Made by a program: the position numbers and the translations under genes. DNA of 34,543 nucleotides from an uncultured Blautia sp. (GTDB taxonomy: Bacteria > Bacillota > Clostridia > Lachnospirales > Lachnospiraceae): NCBI GenBank assembly GCA_934437695.1, contig CAKSAW010000003.1, forward strand, positions 1 to 34,543, written 5' to 3'. Below are positions 24,620-33,215 of this stretch, in pieces; positions within the stretch are counted from its first letter, which is position 1, and each line of letters begins with the position of its first letter. The notes below the pieces were generated by a model. The model had not been told where the DNA came from. It saw only the letters and a program-made list of their open reading frames with translations, and searched no databases.

Positions 24620-24648
24620 ATTTTAGCAGATTTTGCTGTGACTGTCAA
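24620..24648 (-). promoter_or_regulatory. Strong sigma-A promoter of the lipoprotein gene
   Basis: On the minus strand: TTGACA (24643-24648), 17 bases, TAAAAT (24620-24625), with TGC directly before the -10. The -35 is a perfect consensus match. Confidence 0.85.
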
Positions 24649-24685
24649 AAAAACCAAAAAGGTGAACGAAATTCATAAAAAAAAC

Positions 24686-24707
24686 GTGAAAAATTTGTGA
24701 AAAATGT
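24686..24707 (+). repeat. Tandem 11-base direct repeat, possible regulator site
   Basis: GTGAAAAATTT (24686-24696) is followed directly by GTGAAAAATGT (24697-24707). The one-helical-turn period is typical of sites for dimeric response regulators of the OmpR type. It lies about 90 bases before the efflux -10 and 40 bases behind the lipoprotein -35. Confidence 0.4.
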
Positions 24708-24842
24708 CACCATTTAGTTGCAAACCTTTTATTTTAAAGAAGAATCTGATATGATAGGAAAGTGAATGATTACGGTAAAAAAAATCAGTAGTGTATAATA
24801 GATGTCAGCAGTAATAAAGGCGATAAAATTAAGGAGGCAACT

Positions 24843-26339
24843 ATGAAGAAACGTATTATTATCGTTTTGGGGATCCTGATCGCAGCAGGTGGTATCGGAA
24901 CTGGTGTCTGGTATCACTTTTATGGAAGTGGTCAGGGTGGAACCGGGGATACAGTAGTATATGTATCGAAGGTCAGTGTGATCAGTGGAGCGGAAACAGC
25001 TGCAGTTAACAGGTTTGCAGGTGTGGTTGAACCACAGAAAACTGTAAACGTAAAGATAGAAAGTGGACGTAAGGTAAAGGAAGTAGAAGTAAAGACCGGT
25101 GAGGAAGTAAAAGCCGGACAGCTGCTTTTTGAGTATGATCTCAGCAGCATCGAGGATGACCTGAAACAGGCACAACTTGATCTGGACAGACTGAAAAATG
25201 AACAAATCAGCCTGACAGAGCAGATTTCTACACTTGAGGCCGAAAAGAAAAAAGCAAAAGCAGATGATCAGCTTTCTTATACTATTGAAATTGAGACGAA
25301 TAAGATGAATCTTAAGAAAAATGAATATAGTCAGAAGAGCAAGCAGGCAGAGATCGATAAGCTGCAGAGCGCTACCCAGAATACAGAAGTGCGGAGTGAG
25401 ATCGATGGTGTGATCCAGAAAATCGATACATCAAAAATGACAAGTGATGATGGAGATTCTGTGGATGACAGCAGCGCAATGGACAGTATGTCGTCAAATG
25501 ACAGCAGTTCAGACAGTTCTGCTTTTATTACAATCCTCAGCACAGGTGCCTACAGAGTAAAAGGAAAGGTCAATGAGCAGAACAGGGATTCCATCATACC
25601 TGGAGAGGCAGTGATCATTCGTTCCAGAGTTGACAGCAGTAAAACCTGGAAAGGAACCATGGGATCTATTGATGTGAATAACGGAACCTCAGATGATAAC
25701 AGCAGTGATATGTATTTTGGCATGTCAAGTACAAGCTCTGATGATCAGACAACATCTACTTCCTATCCTTTTTATGTGGAATTAGATTCCTCAGAGGATC
25801 TGATGCTTGGACAGCATGTGTATATAGAACGCGATATCGGACAGGATGAACAGAAAAGCGGATTATGGATCAGCGATTATTATATTCTGGATACAGACAC
25901 CAATGAACCGTATGTATGGGCAGCCAATGATAAAAACAGACTGGAAAAGAGATATGTAACTCTTGGAAAACATGATGATGGACTGGGAGAATATGAGATT
26001 GTTGATGGTCTTACAAAGAAGGATGCGATTGCATTCCCAACAGATTCTCTGGAAGAGGGTGAGAAGACCGAAGTTGGAGATCTGGCTCAGACAATGAGCG
26101 GAGGTGCAGACGGTATTACGGATATGGATGCTGACTACGGAGATTATGATGATGCACAGACAGATTCTGCGGATATGGACGCTTATACTGATGATTATTC
26201 AGAACCGGATATTGATGAAAGCTATGAAGACACAGAAGATGATGGTTCAGATGATACAATTGATCCCAATGAAGAGCTTGTACCGATCGATGAAGCACCG
26301 GGAATGAGTGCAGGTGAAGATGTGGAGGGAATCGAATGA
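24843..26339 (+). CDS. Efflux adaptor protein 1 (HlyD/MacA-like membrane fusion protein)
   Basis: A 498-residue adaptor anchored by one N-terminal span (residues 4-26). A lipoyl-like/barrel-sandwich half (NVKIESGRKVKEVEVKTGEEVKAGQ) leads to a coiled-coil hairpin (about 100-180), the second sandwich half (EIDGVIQKID) and a beta-barrel part. Two Ser/Asp-rich loops (200-225 and 278-306) and an extremely acidic tail (about 418-498, Asp/Glu/Tyr-rich) are unusual additions. In MacAB-type pumps the adaptor helps the permease and ATPase expel drugs, peptides or lipids. AAGGAGG lies before the ATG. Its stop overlaps the ATPase start by 4 bases (ATGA), indicating translational coupling. Confidence 0.88.
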   Translation: MKKRIIIVLGILIAAGGIGTGVWYHFYGSGQGGTGDTVVYVSKVSVISGAETAAVNRFAGVVEPQKTVNVKIESGRKVKEVEVKTGEEVKAGQLLFEYDLSSIEDDLKQAQLDLDRLKNEQISLTEQISTLEAEKKKAKADDQLSYTIEIETNKMNLKKNEYSQKSKQAEIDKLQSATQNTEVRSEIDGVIQKIDTSKMTSDDGDSVDDSSAMDSMSSNDSSSDSSAFITILSTGAYRVKGKVNEQNRDSIIPGEAVIIRSRVDSSKTWKGTMGSIDVNNGTSDDNSSDMYFGMSSTSSDDQTTSTSYPFYVELDSSEDLMLGQHVYIERDIGQDEQKSGLWISDYYILDTDTNEPYVWAANDKNRLEKRYVTLGKHDDGLGEYEIVDGLTKKDAIAFPTDSLEEGEKTEVGDLAQTMSGGADGITDMDADYGDYDDAQTDSADMDAYTDDYSEPDIDESYEDTEDDGSDDTIDPNEELVPIDEAPGMSAGEDVEGIE

Positions 26340-27007
26340 TACTGGAATTAAAGGGCATTTATAAAGAATATCAGCAGGGTAAAATGAAAGTTCCGGTATT
26401 AAAAGATGTTAATTTCTCTATGGAAGAGGGAGAATATGTAGCGATCATGGGACCCTCAGGTTCAGGAAAAACCACATTGATGAATATTATCGGATGTCTT
26501 GATAAACAGACAGAGGGAAGTTTTTTTCTGGACGGAGTGGATATTAAGGCATGTTCAGAAAACGAAATGTCAGATATCAGGTTAAATAAAATCGGATTTG
26601 TGTTCCAGAGTTTTCACCTTTTGCCGAAACAGAGTGCCCTGGCAAATGTAGAGATGCCTCTGAATTATGCAAAAGTACCTAAGAAAGAGAGAAAAGAGCG
26701 TGCGCTGAAGGCGCTTGACAGAGTAGGACTGGCAGACAGAGTGGATTTTAAGCCCAATCAGCTGTCCGGAGGACAGATGCAGAGAGTTGCTATTGCAAGA
26801 GCCATTGTTAATAATCCAAAGCTTCTTCTGGCAGATGAGCCGACAGGTGCTCTTGACAGTAAGTCCGGTGCACAGGTTATGGAGCTTTTTCAGCGTTTGA
26901 ATGATGAAGGCGTATCTGTACTGATGATCACACACGATGCAGATATTGCAGCACATGCGAAGAGAGTGGTTACGATCAAAGATGGTATCCTTCAGGAAAA
27001 GAGGTGA
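26336..27007 (+). CDS. ABC efflux ATP-binding protein (MacB/LolD type)
   Basis: A 223-residue nucleotide-binding subunit with Walker A GPSGSGKT (39-46), [10 protein letters not shown] (Q-loop), LSGGQ (143-147), Walker B LLLADE (163-168) followed by PTGALD, and H-loop MITHD. The PTGALDSK form and the short length place it with MacB/LolD/FtsE-like ATPases that work with FtsX-type permeases, matching the permease two genes downstream. The start overlaps the adaptor 1 stop (ATGA) and the gene ends 5 bases before the adaptor 2 start. It therefore sits between two adaptors, all in one message. Confidence 0.96.
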   Translation: MILELKGIYKEYQQGKMKVPVLKDVNFSMEEGEYVAIMGPSGSGKTTLMNIIGCLDKQTEGSFFLDGVDIKACSENEMSDIRLNKIGFVFQSFHLLPKQSALANVEMPLNYAKVPKKERKERALKALDRVGLADRVDFKPNQLSGGQMQRVAIARAIVNNPKLLLADEPTGALDSKSGAQVMELFQRLNDEGVSVLMITHDADIAAHAKRVVTIKDGILQEKR

Positions 27008-27012
27008 TATTC

Positions 27013-28995
27013 ATGGGAAAAGTAAAGAAAATCCTCGCAGGTGTCCTTGCAGTGGTAATTGCCGGAAGTGGAATTACAGCCGGTCTTATGCAGCTGAAGA
27101 AAAACAGTCAGAAAACAGTAGATGTTACTTCTGTCAGTGGACTGCTGCAGGAATATTATATGCCTTCCACCACGCTTGACGGAACAGTTACATCAAGTGC
27201 AATGCAGACAGTAAACGGTGATAAAGATTTGATCATTGATCAGATATATGTGTCAAAAGGAGATGGAGTAAAGAAGGGTGATCCACTGGTTTCTTTTGAT
27301 ACTACTCTGGTAGAAATGGAACTGAATATAGCAAAGCTAAAGAAACAAAAGCTGGAACAGGATTTAAATAAAGCAGTGAACAGACTGAATAGTCTTCAGA
27401 ATGGCGGACCTGTGGAGGAAACAGATGCAGGTACAGATGCCGATCATGTGAACTCAACAGCAGGAGATGATGATATGACGCCTGATGATACTCTGTCATC
27501 TGTATTGGATATGTCCGGTAATTATCTGGCAGCAGCGGTACATCCGCTTTTACTTTCAGCATTTACAGACGGAGGTTCAGATTCCGGCTCAGGAAGTGGG
27601 TCTGAGGAAGATAACAGTGCTGATTCAGGGGACAGTCAGGATACGAAAGATTCATCTGCATCTGCTGCGGATGATACTCCTGTATATACAGACCCTTCAG
27701 CAAACAAATTCGGTGACGGAAATAATGATAATACTTTTGGACCGGATAAAAATGATACACCGGAACTGTCACCGACCCCTACACCGGAATTGGATGAGCA
27801 TACCACATATTTTGACCCATATTATCGAAAAGGAGATCCTAATATTACAGACGGTGATGAGCCATTTTACCAGAAGCTGGATGCGGATTCAATTCCATTT
27901 ACCGGAAGTGGTACAGAGGACGATCCATATGTATATCTATGCAGCAGTGCAAAAGAGCGGGTGACAGTGATGGGATCGTTCTTTAATAAGCTTGCAGGAT
28001 ACAGTGCTGATGGAACAAAGATTGTTCATCAGGGAGGTTACTGGTATCGTCTGGAGTTTCATCAGGATGACACGATAGCAGACTATGATAATCTGAAAAC
28101 ATCATGTACAGGTTATTATCTGGTAAATGGAAGTCTTCTGGAGAAACCTGTATATGAATTTGCGGAAGTGGAATTTACACTGGCAGATGCAGATAAATAT
28201 GATGAAAATCCGGATGACGGAGGAGATGATAATCCTGGAGGAGATGAGGAACCTACAGGGACTCCTGTTTCCAGGGCGGATGCCATAAAATACCAGAAAA
28301 GAAAGATCGCAAGCCTTAAGCTGGATCTTCAGGAAAGTGACATTAAAATATCTCAGCTGGAGAAGAAAGCAGGTAAAAAACTTATCAGTGCGAAACTGGA
28401 CGGCACAGTTACGTATGTAGGATCTGTCGGAAGTGGTGAGACAACTGATGGCAAATCACTGATCAAGGTAAAGAGCAGTGATGGATTTTATGTGATTGGT
28501 TCTGTCAGCGAGTTAATGCTTGATGATTTTAAAGAGGGTACAGTGCTTAACTGTACAAGCTATACAAGTGGCTCCTTTGAGGCTGAGGTTATGGATGTTT
28601 CGGAATATCCGGTAAGTGGAAACAGCTATTATGGAAGCAGCAATCCAAATGTATCCTATTATGCATTTACAGCGGTGGTAACAGATAAGAGTCTTCAGCT
28701 TGAAGATCAGGACTGGGTTACTGTTAACTATGAAGCGTCTGCTTCGGATAATAGTATGGTCATCCAGAAAGCTTTTGTCAGAAGTGACAGCAGTAAGAGT
28801 TACGTGTATAAAGATGACAACGGAATTCTGAAAAAACAGGAAATTTCTGTAGGAGCTACTGTAGACAGTGGATACAGTGTGATCATAAAAGGCGGTCTCA
28901 GCTCGGAGGATCTGATTGCATTTCCTTATGGAAAAGATGTCAAAGAGGGAGCAAAAACCAAAGAAGTTACCCTGGATCAGATGTATGGATATTGA
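27013..28995 (+). CDS. Efflux adaptor protein 2 with large hairpin insertion
   Basis: A 660-residue membrane fusion protein, much longer than typical adaptors (about 370-450). It has an N-terminal span (7-28), the first sandwich half (IIDQIYVSKGDGVKKGD), a first helix (about 100-130), then about 290 extra residues, a second helix (about 420-455), the second sandwich half (ISAKLDGTVTYVG) and a beta-barrel and membrane-proximal domain to the end. The insertion holds acidic Ser/Gly-rich spacers, a Pro-Thr repeat and a folded-looking module (about 285-390, FTGSGTEDDPYVYL) with C310 and C365. The ATG at 27013 has GAGGTG 6 bases upstream; a GTG at 27004 in the same frame overlaps that site and is rejected. 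Confidence 0.85.
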   Translation: MGKVKKILAGVLAVVIAGSGITAGLMQLKKNSQKTVDVTSVSGLLQEYYMPSTTLDGTVTSSAMQTVNGDKDLIIDQIYVSKGDGVKKGDPLVSFDTTLVEMELNIAKLKKQKLEQDLNKAVNRLNSLQNGGPVEETDAGTDADHVNSTAGDDDMTPDDTLSSVLDMSGNYLAAAVHPLLLSAFTDGGSDSGSGSGSEEDNSADSGDSQDTKDSSASAADDTPVYTDPSANKFGDGNNDNTFGPDKNDTPELSPTPTPELDEHTTYFDPYYRKGDPNITDGDEPFYQKLDADSIPFTGSGTEDDPYVYLCSSAKERVTVMGSFFNKLAGYSADGTKIVHQGGYWYRLEFHQDDTIADYDNLKTSCTGYYLVNGSLLEKPVYEFAEVEFTLADADKYDENPDDGGDDNPGGDEEPTGTPVSRADAIKYQKRKIASLKLDLQESDIKISQLEKKAGKKLISAKLDGTVTYVGSVGSGETTDGKSLIKVKSSDGFYVIGSVSELMLDDFKEGTVLNCTSYTSGSFEAEVMDVSEYPVSGNSYYGSSNPNVSYYAFTAVVTDKSLQLEDQDWVTVNYEASASDNSMVIQKAFVRSDSSKSYVYKDDNGILKKQEISVGATVDSGYSVIIKGGLSSEDLIAFPYGKDVKEGAKTKEVTLDQMYGY

Positions 28996-29014
28996 TTAAG
29001 AAAGGAGACATTTT

Positions 29015-30274
29015 ATGCTTGAAAATATACGCCTGGCTTTTCAGGGAATATGGTCACATATGATGAGATCCTTCCTGACTATGCTGGGCATCATCATTGG
29101 TATTGCATCTATCATTGCAATTGTTTCTACTATCAAGGGAACCAGTGAACAGATCAAGGAAGATCTGATCGGTGCAGGAACCAATACAGTAAAGATTTAT
29201 CTGTATGATGGAGATAATCAGTATGATGCTGAATATGGAAATTCATCAAAGGCCCCGGTTTTGACAGATGATGTCAAAGAAGAGGTGAAAGATCTTGATC
29301 ATGTTGAAAATGCTACGTTTTATTATAACAGCACAAGTGCAAGTATTTATAATAATAACAACAGTCTGGAAGGCGGAAGCGTCTACGGGATTGATGTAAA
29401 TTATCTTGCTACCTGTGGATATGTGATCCAGTCAGGAAGAGGTTTTGTAAATGATGATTACAAAAATTATAATAAGGTTGCCCTGATCGATGATAATGCA
29501 GCACAGAATCTGTTTCCTTCGCAGAATCCGGTAGGACAGACTGTGGAGATCAATCAGGAACCATATACTATTGTAGGGGTAATCCGACAGGATGAGAATT
29601 ATCAGCCAACAATTAACAGCATTGATGAGTATTATACGTATTATCAGTCGATTGTGGGAAGTGTGATGATTCCTGACAGCTGCTGGCCTATATCTTTTAA
29701 ATTTGATGTTCCTCAGAATGTGATCGTAAAGGCAGACAGCACGGACACTATGAGTTCAGTGGGAAACACCACTGCAGATGCGCTGAATAATTCGATTGCA
29801 TCTTTAAATACAAACGGAAGTAAAACGATGAAATACAAAGCCGAGGATATTATGGAGCAGGTTAAGAGTATGCAGAAACTCAGCGAAAGTACCAATAATC
29901 AGCTGATCTGGATCGCAAGTATTTCCCTGCTTGTAGGTGGCATTGGTGTTATGAATATCATGCTGGTTTCTGTTACAGAGCGTACAAAAGAGATTGGTCT
30001 GAAAAAGGCTATTGGGGCCCGGAAGAAAACTATTCTGGGACAATTTCTTACAGAGGCCTCCGTACTTACCAGCATTGGTGGTATTATTGGGGTAGTGACA
30101 GGAATCGGATTATCAAAGGTGGTAGGAAAGGTTACAGGATCTCCTACAGCGATCAGTGTGCCGTCAATTGTAATCGCAGTATTGTTTTCCACAGTGATCG
30201 GAGTTGTATTTGGTCTTCTTCCTTCTGTAAAGGCAGCTAATCTTAATCCGATTGATGCACTGAGAAGCGAATAA
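29015..30274 (+). CDS. MacB-like ABC efflux permease (FtsX domain)
   Basis: A 419-residue permease with the MacB layout: a first span (about 17-42, RSFLTMLGIIIGIASIIAI), a large extracytoplasmic domain (about 45-300, containing VYGIDVNYL and VGQTVEINQEPYTIVGV), then three C-terminal spans of the FtsX domain with the coupling segment SVTERTKEIGLKKAIGARKKTI. It ends in the conserved LNPIDALRSE. AAAGGAG precedes the ATG, 19 bases after adaptor 2. It completes a four-gene pump. Gram-positive relatives (Bacillus YknWXYZ and pneumococcal MacAB-like pumps) expel toxic peptides or antibiotics; the substrate here is unknown. Confidence 0.93.
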   Translation: MLENIRLAFQGIWSHMMRSFLTMLGIIIGIASIIAIVSTIKGTSEQIKEDLIGAGTNTVKIYLYDGDNQYDAEYGNSSKAPVLTDDVKEEVKDLDHVENATFYYNSTSASIYNNNNSLEGGSVYGIDVNYLATCGYVIQSGRGFVNDDYKNYNKVALIDDNAAQNLFPSQNPVGQTVEINQEPYTIVGVIRQDENYQPTINSIDEYYTYYQSIVGSVMIPDSCWPISFKFDVPQNVIVKADSTDTMSSVGNTTADALNNSIASLNTNGSKTMKYKAEDIMEQVKSMQKLSESTNNQLIWIASISLLVGGIGVMNIMLVSVTERTKEIGLKKAIGARKKTILGQFLTEASVLTSIGGIIGVVTGIGLSKVVGKVTGSPTAISVPSIVIAVLFSTVIGVVFGLLPSVKAANLNPIDALRSE

Positions 30275-30407
30275 AAGATAAACTCTGACAGAACGCAAAA
30301 CAATGTGGATTTTGAACAGAAAAATAATTAATTTTGTAAATATGTCAAGAAAAGTGCTTAAATTTTATGCAAAAGGTAAAAAAAGATGGAAGTCCTTATA
30401 ATGGTTG

Positions 30408-30416
30408 TGCTATAAT
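30408..30416 (+). promoter_or_regulatory. Extended -10 promoter of ptsI
   Basis: TGCTATAAT is a perfect extended -10; no good -35 is visible at the proper distance. The leader contains an AT-rich hairpin, CAAAAAG (30426-30432) with CTTTTTG (30446-30452), of unknown role. The rest of the gap after the permease (30275-30407) shows no terminator or gene. Confidence 0.6.
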
Positions 30417-30481
30417 GAGGTATCTCAAAAAGAAGTGGTGAAAAACTTTTTGGAACATAATCTATAAGGAGAGTTGGAGCA

Positions 30482-32098
30482 ATGAGAGTATTAGAAGGCA
30501 AATCTGTATTTTCCGGAATAGCAATCGGTAAGATTTCTATTTTGCAGAAAGCAGATACAAGCGTAAAGCGTACAAAGATAGAAGATCCGGAAGCAGAGAT
30601 CGTGCGTGTGCAGGAAGCAAAAGATAAGGCAGTTGCGCAGCTTCAGAAACTGTACGACAAGGCACTCCAGGAGGTTGGAGAGTCAGGTGCAGCTATTTTT
30701 GAAGTACATCAGATGATGCTGGATGATGAGGACTATCTGGATTCTATTGACAACATTATCCGTACAGAGAATGTAAATGCAGAGTATGCAGTGGCAACAA
30801 CAGGTGACAATTTCGCAGACATGTTTGCGCAGATGGATGATGATTACATGAAAGCAAGGGCAGCAGACGTAAAAGATATTTCAGATCGTCTGGTACGTGT
30901 ATTATCAGGACATGATGAGGGAGATATGGATGCTGCAGAACCGTCCATTATTGTTGCTGAAGATCTGGCTCCAAGTGAGACCGTACAGATGGATAAGAGC
31001 AAAGTGCTTGCTTTTGTTACAAGAAAGGGTTCATCTAATTCCCATACAGCAATTCTTGCAAGAACCATGAATATTCCGGCGTTGATCAACATTGAATATG
31101 ATGACAGCATGGATGGAAAAATGGCAGTTGTGGACGGTAAGACGGGTTCTCTTATTGTGGATCCGGATGCAGATACTCTGAAGAAATATCAGGATCAGAA
31201 AGACGAAGAGTTACGCCAGAGAGCAATGCTCAAAGAATTAAAAGGCAAGACTACAGAGACGAAGAGCGGACATAAGATTCATCTTTATGCAAACATCGGA
31301 AGCACAGGTGATGTGGCAAGTGTACTGGCTAATGATGCAGAAGGTATCGGTCTTTTCAGAAGTGAATTTATTTATCTGGAGAAAGACAACTATCCGACAG
31401 AAGAAGAACAGTTCCAGATTTATAAAGCAGTAGCACAGAATATGGCAGGAAAGAAAGTAATTATCCGTACACTGGATATCGGTGCAGACAAACAGATTGA
31501 TTACTTTGACATGGCACACGAAGAGAACCCGGCAATGGGTTATCGTGCGATCCGTATCTGCCTTGACAGACCGGAAGTATTTAAGACACAGCTCCGTGCA
31601 CTGTTCAGAGCAAGTATGTTCGGAAATATCTCCATTATGTATCCGATGATCATTTCTGTATCAGAAGTAAAACAGATTAAAGCGATTGTTGCAGAAGTTA
31701 AAAAGGAACTGACAGAGCAGGGTATTCCATTTAAGGACGATGTAGAACAGGGTGTAATGATCGAGACACCGGCTGCAGTTATGATCAGTGATCTTCTTGC
31801 AAAAGAAGTTGATTTCTTCAGTATCGGAACTAACGATTTAACACAGTACACACTGGCAATCGACCGTCAGAATGCAAAACTGGATAATATTTATGATTCC
31901 CACCATGAGGCTGTGATCCGTATGATCCAGATGGTAATTGACAATGCTCACAAAGAAGGCATCTGGGCAGGTATCTGTGGAGAACTTGGTGCAGATACAA
32001 CCATGACAGAACGTTTTGTACAGATGGGCATTGATGAACTCTCTGTTTCTCCTACATTTGTACTTCCTGTCCGTAAGATTGTAAGAGGAATGGAATAA
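30482..32098 (+). CDS. ptsI: Phosphoenolpyruvate-protein phosphotransferase (PTS enzyme I)
   Basis: This 538-residue cytoplasmic enzyme passes phosphate from phosphoenolpyruvate to HPr, the first step of the sugar phosphotransferase system. The phosphorylated His is H188 in GSSNSHTAILAR. The C-terminal PEP-binding barrel has GLFRSEFIYLE, RTLDIGADKQ, FFSIGTNDLTQYTLAIDR and the catalytic Cys in GICGELGAD. It is slightly shorter than usual (about 570). The HPr gene is not next to it, as is common in Lachnospiraceae. AAGGAGAG precedes the ATG at 30482. A terminator-like hairpin follows the stop. Confidence 0.97.
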   Translation: MRVLEGKSVFSGIAIGKISILQKADTSVKRTKIEDPEAEIVRVQEAKDKAVAQLQKLYDKALQEVGESGAAIFEVHQMMLDDEDYLDSIDNIIRTENVNAEYAVATTGDNFADMFAQMDDDYMKARAADVKDISDRLVRVLSGHDEGDMDAAEPSIIVAEDLAPSETVQMDKSKVLAFVTRKGSSNSHTAILARTMNIPALINIEYDDSMDGKMAVVDGKTGSLIVDPDADTLKKYQDQKDEELRQRAMLKELKGKTTETKSGHKIHLYANIGSTGDVASVLANDAEGIGLFRSEFIYLEKDNYPTEEEQFQIYKAVAQNMAGKKVIIRTLDIGADKQIDYFDMAHEENPAMGYRAIRICLDRPEVFKTQLRALFRASMFGNISIMYPMIISVSEVKQIKAIVAEVKKELTEQGIPFKDDVEQGVMIETPAAVMISDLLAKEVDFFSIGTNDLTQYTLAIDRQNAKLDNIYDSHHEAVIRMIQMVIDNAHKEGIWAGICGELGADTTMTERFVQMGIDELSVSPTFVLPVRKIVRGME

Positions 32099-32128
32099 GC
32101 GGAAAAATATAGGATATAAGATTAAATA

Positions 32129-32165
32129 ATACTCTCTTTCGGGACGGACTTCCGGAAGAGAGTAT
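32129..32165 (+). terminator. Terminator-like hairpin after ptsI
   Basis: ATACTCTCTT (32129-32138) pairs perfectly with AAGAGAGTAT (32156-32165), with a small GC-rich inner stem (CGG/CCG). The following GTTTATGT is only moderately U-rich. Confidence 0.6.
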
Positions 32166-32218
32166 GTTTATGTAGAAGATGTTGGAAAAAATAAGCCGGG
32201 GAAAAATCAGATTCTGCA

Positions 32219-32247
32219 TTGAGATATAAAAAAAAATATGCTACACT
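32219..32247 (+). promoter_or_regulatory. Sigma-A promoter of the DegV-argS unit
   Basis: TTGAGA (32219-32224), 17 bases, then TACACT (32242-32247), with TGC directly before the -10. This places the start near 32254. Confidence 0.7.
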
Positions 32248-32313
32248 GGATACAGTACAGATTTTTTAGGGATAGGGATTTGTCAGTAAACCATAAGAAA
32301 AGGAGACATGAAT

Positions 32314-33183
32314 ATGGGAAAGATTGCCATTGTCACCGACAGTAACAGCGGCATAACACAAGATCAGGCAAGAGAACTGGGAGTCAGCGTGATTCCTATG
32401 CCTTTTTATATTAATGAAAAGCTTTACCTTGAGGGGATCACTCTTTCACAGGAAGAATTTTATGAGAAACTTAAGAATGATGAGACTATATCTACTTCCC
32501 AGCCGGGACCGGCAGATGTGTGCGGACTCTGGAATTCACTTCTGGAAGAGTATGATGAAGTAGTTCATATTCCGATGTCCAGTGGATTGAGTGCATCCTG
32601 TGATACAGCCATGGGACTGGCCAGAGAATATGACGGAAGAGTTCAGGTAGTGGACAATCAGAGAATTTCCGTTACACAGAAACAGTCTGTAATAGATGCG
32701 CTTACATTAAGAGATGCAGGCAGAAATGCAATGCAGATCAGGCAGGTTCTGGAGGAGCAGAAGCTGGATGCAAGTATTTATATTACTCTGGAAACATTGA
32801 AATATCTGAAAAAGGGTGGCAGGATCACACCTGCAGCAGCTGCTATCGGAACAGTACTGAATTTAAAACCTGTACTTCAGATTCAGGGAGATAAGCTGGA
32901 CGCATATTCCAAGACAAGAGGCAAAAAGCAGGCAAAACGTGTTATGCTTAAAGCTATGCAGAATGACTGGGAAAGCCGTTTTGCAGAATATGTAAAGCGT
33001 GGTGAGATGTGTCTGCAGTCTGCATATGCAGGAAATGAGGAAGAAGCTCTGGAATTTAAGAATGAGATTGAAGAGGCATTTCCGGGAATTGAGATCGTGC
33101 AGAATCCTTTATCATTAAGTGTTGCATGCCACATCGGACATGGTGCCATAGCTGTTGCATGTTCAAGAAAAGTGGTAGTATAA
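32314..33183 (+). CDS. DegV family fatty-acid-binding protein
   Basis: A 290-residue two-domain DegV protein. The N-terminal domain starts with KIAIVTDSNSGIT and contains the TSQPGPADV and HIPMSSGLSAS segments, whose Ser/Thr residues hold the carboxylate of a bound fatty acid in known structures. The C-terminal domain has LKYLKKGGRITPAAAAIGTVLNLKPVL and ends with GHGAIAVA. In Firmicutes such proteins present fatty acids to the FakA kinase; no fakA is nearby. The ATG at 32314 lies 8 bases after GGAG; another ATG at 32308 is too close to it. argS follows after 32 bases without a terminator. Confidence 0.93.
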   Translation: MGKIAIVTDSNSGITQDQARELGVSVIPMPFYINEKLYLEGITLSQEEFYEKLKNDETISTSQPGPADVCGLWNSLLEEYDEVVHIPMSSGLSASCDTAMGLAREYDGRVQVVDNQRISVTQKQSVIDALTLRDAGRNAMQIRQVLEEQKLDASIYITLETLKYLKKGGRITPAAAAIGTVLNLKPVLQIQGDKLDAYSKTRGKKQAKRVMLKAMQNDWESRFAEYVKRGEMCLQSAYAGNEEEALEFKNEIEEAFPGIEIVQNPLSLSVACHIGHGAIAVACSRKVVV

Positions 33184-33215
33184 TAAAATAAAACAACTTG
33201 AGGAGTTTAGAAGAA

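Larger units (their letters stand above)
24541..24842. promoter_or_regulatory. Divergent intergenic region, lipoprotein/efflux operon
   Basis: This 302-base AT-rich region has no gene. It holds the lipoprotein promoter at 24620-24648, the 11-base direct repeat at 24686-24707 and, for the efflux operon, only a TATAAT at 24794-24799 without a good -35. The weak -35 suggests that the efflux operon needs an activator. The AAGGAGG site of the first adaptor gene ends it. Confidence 0.6.
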
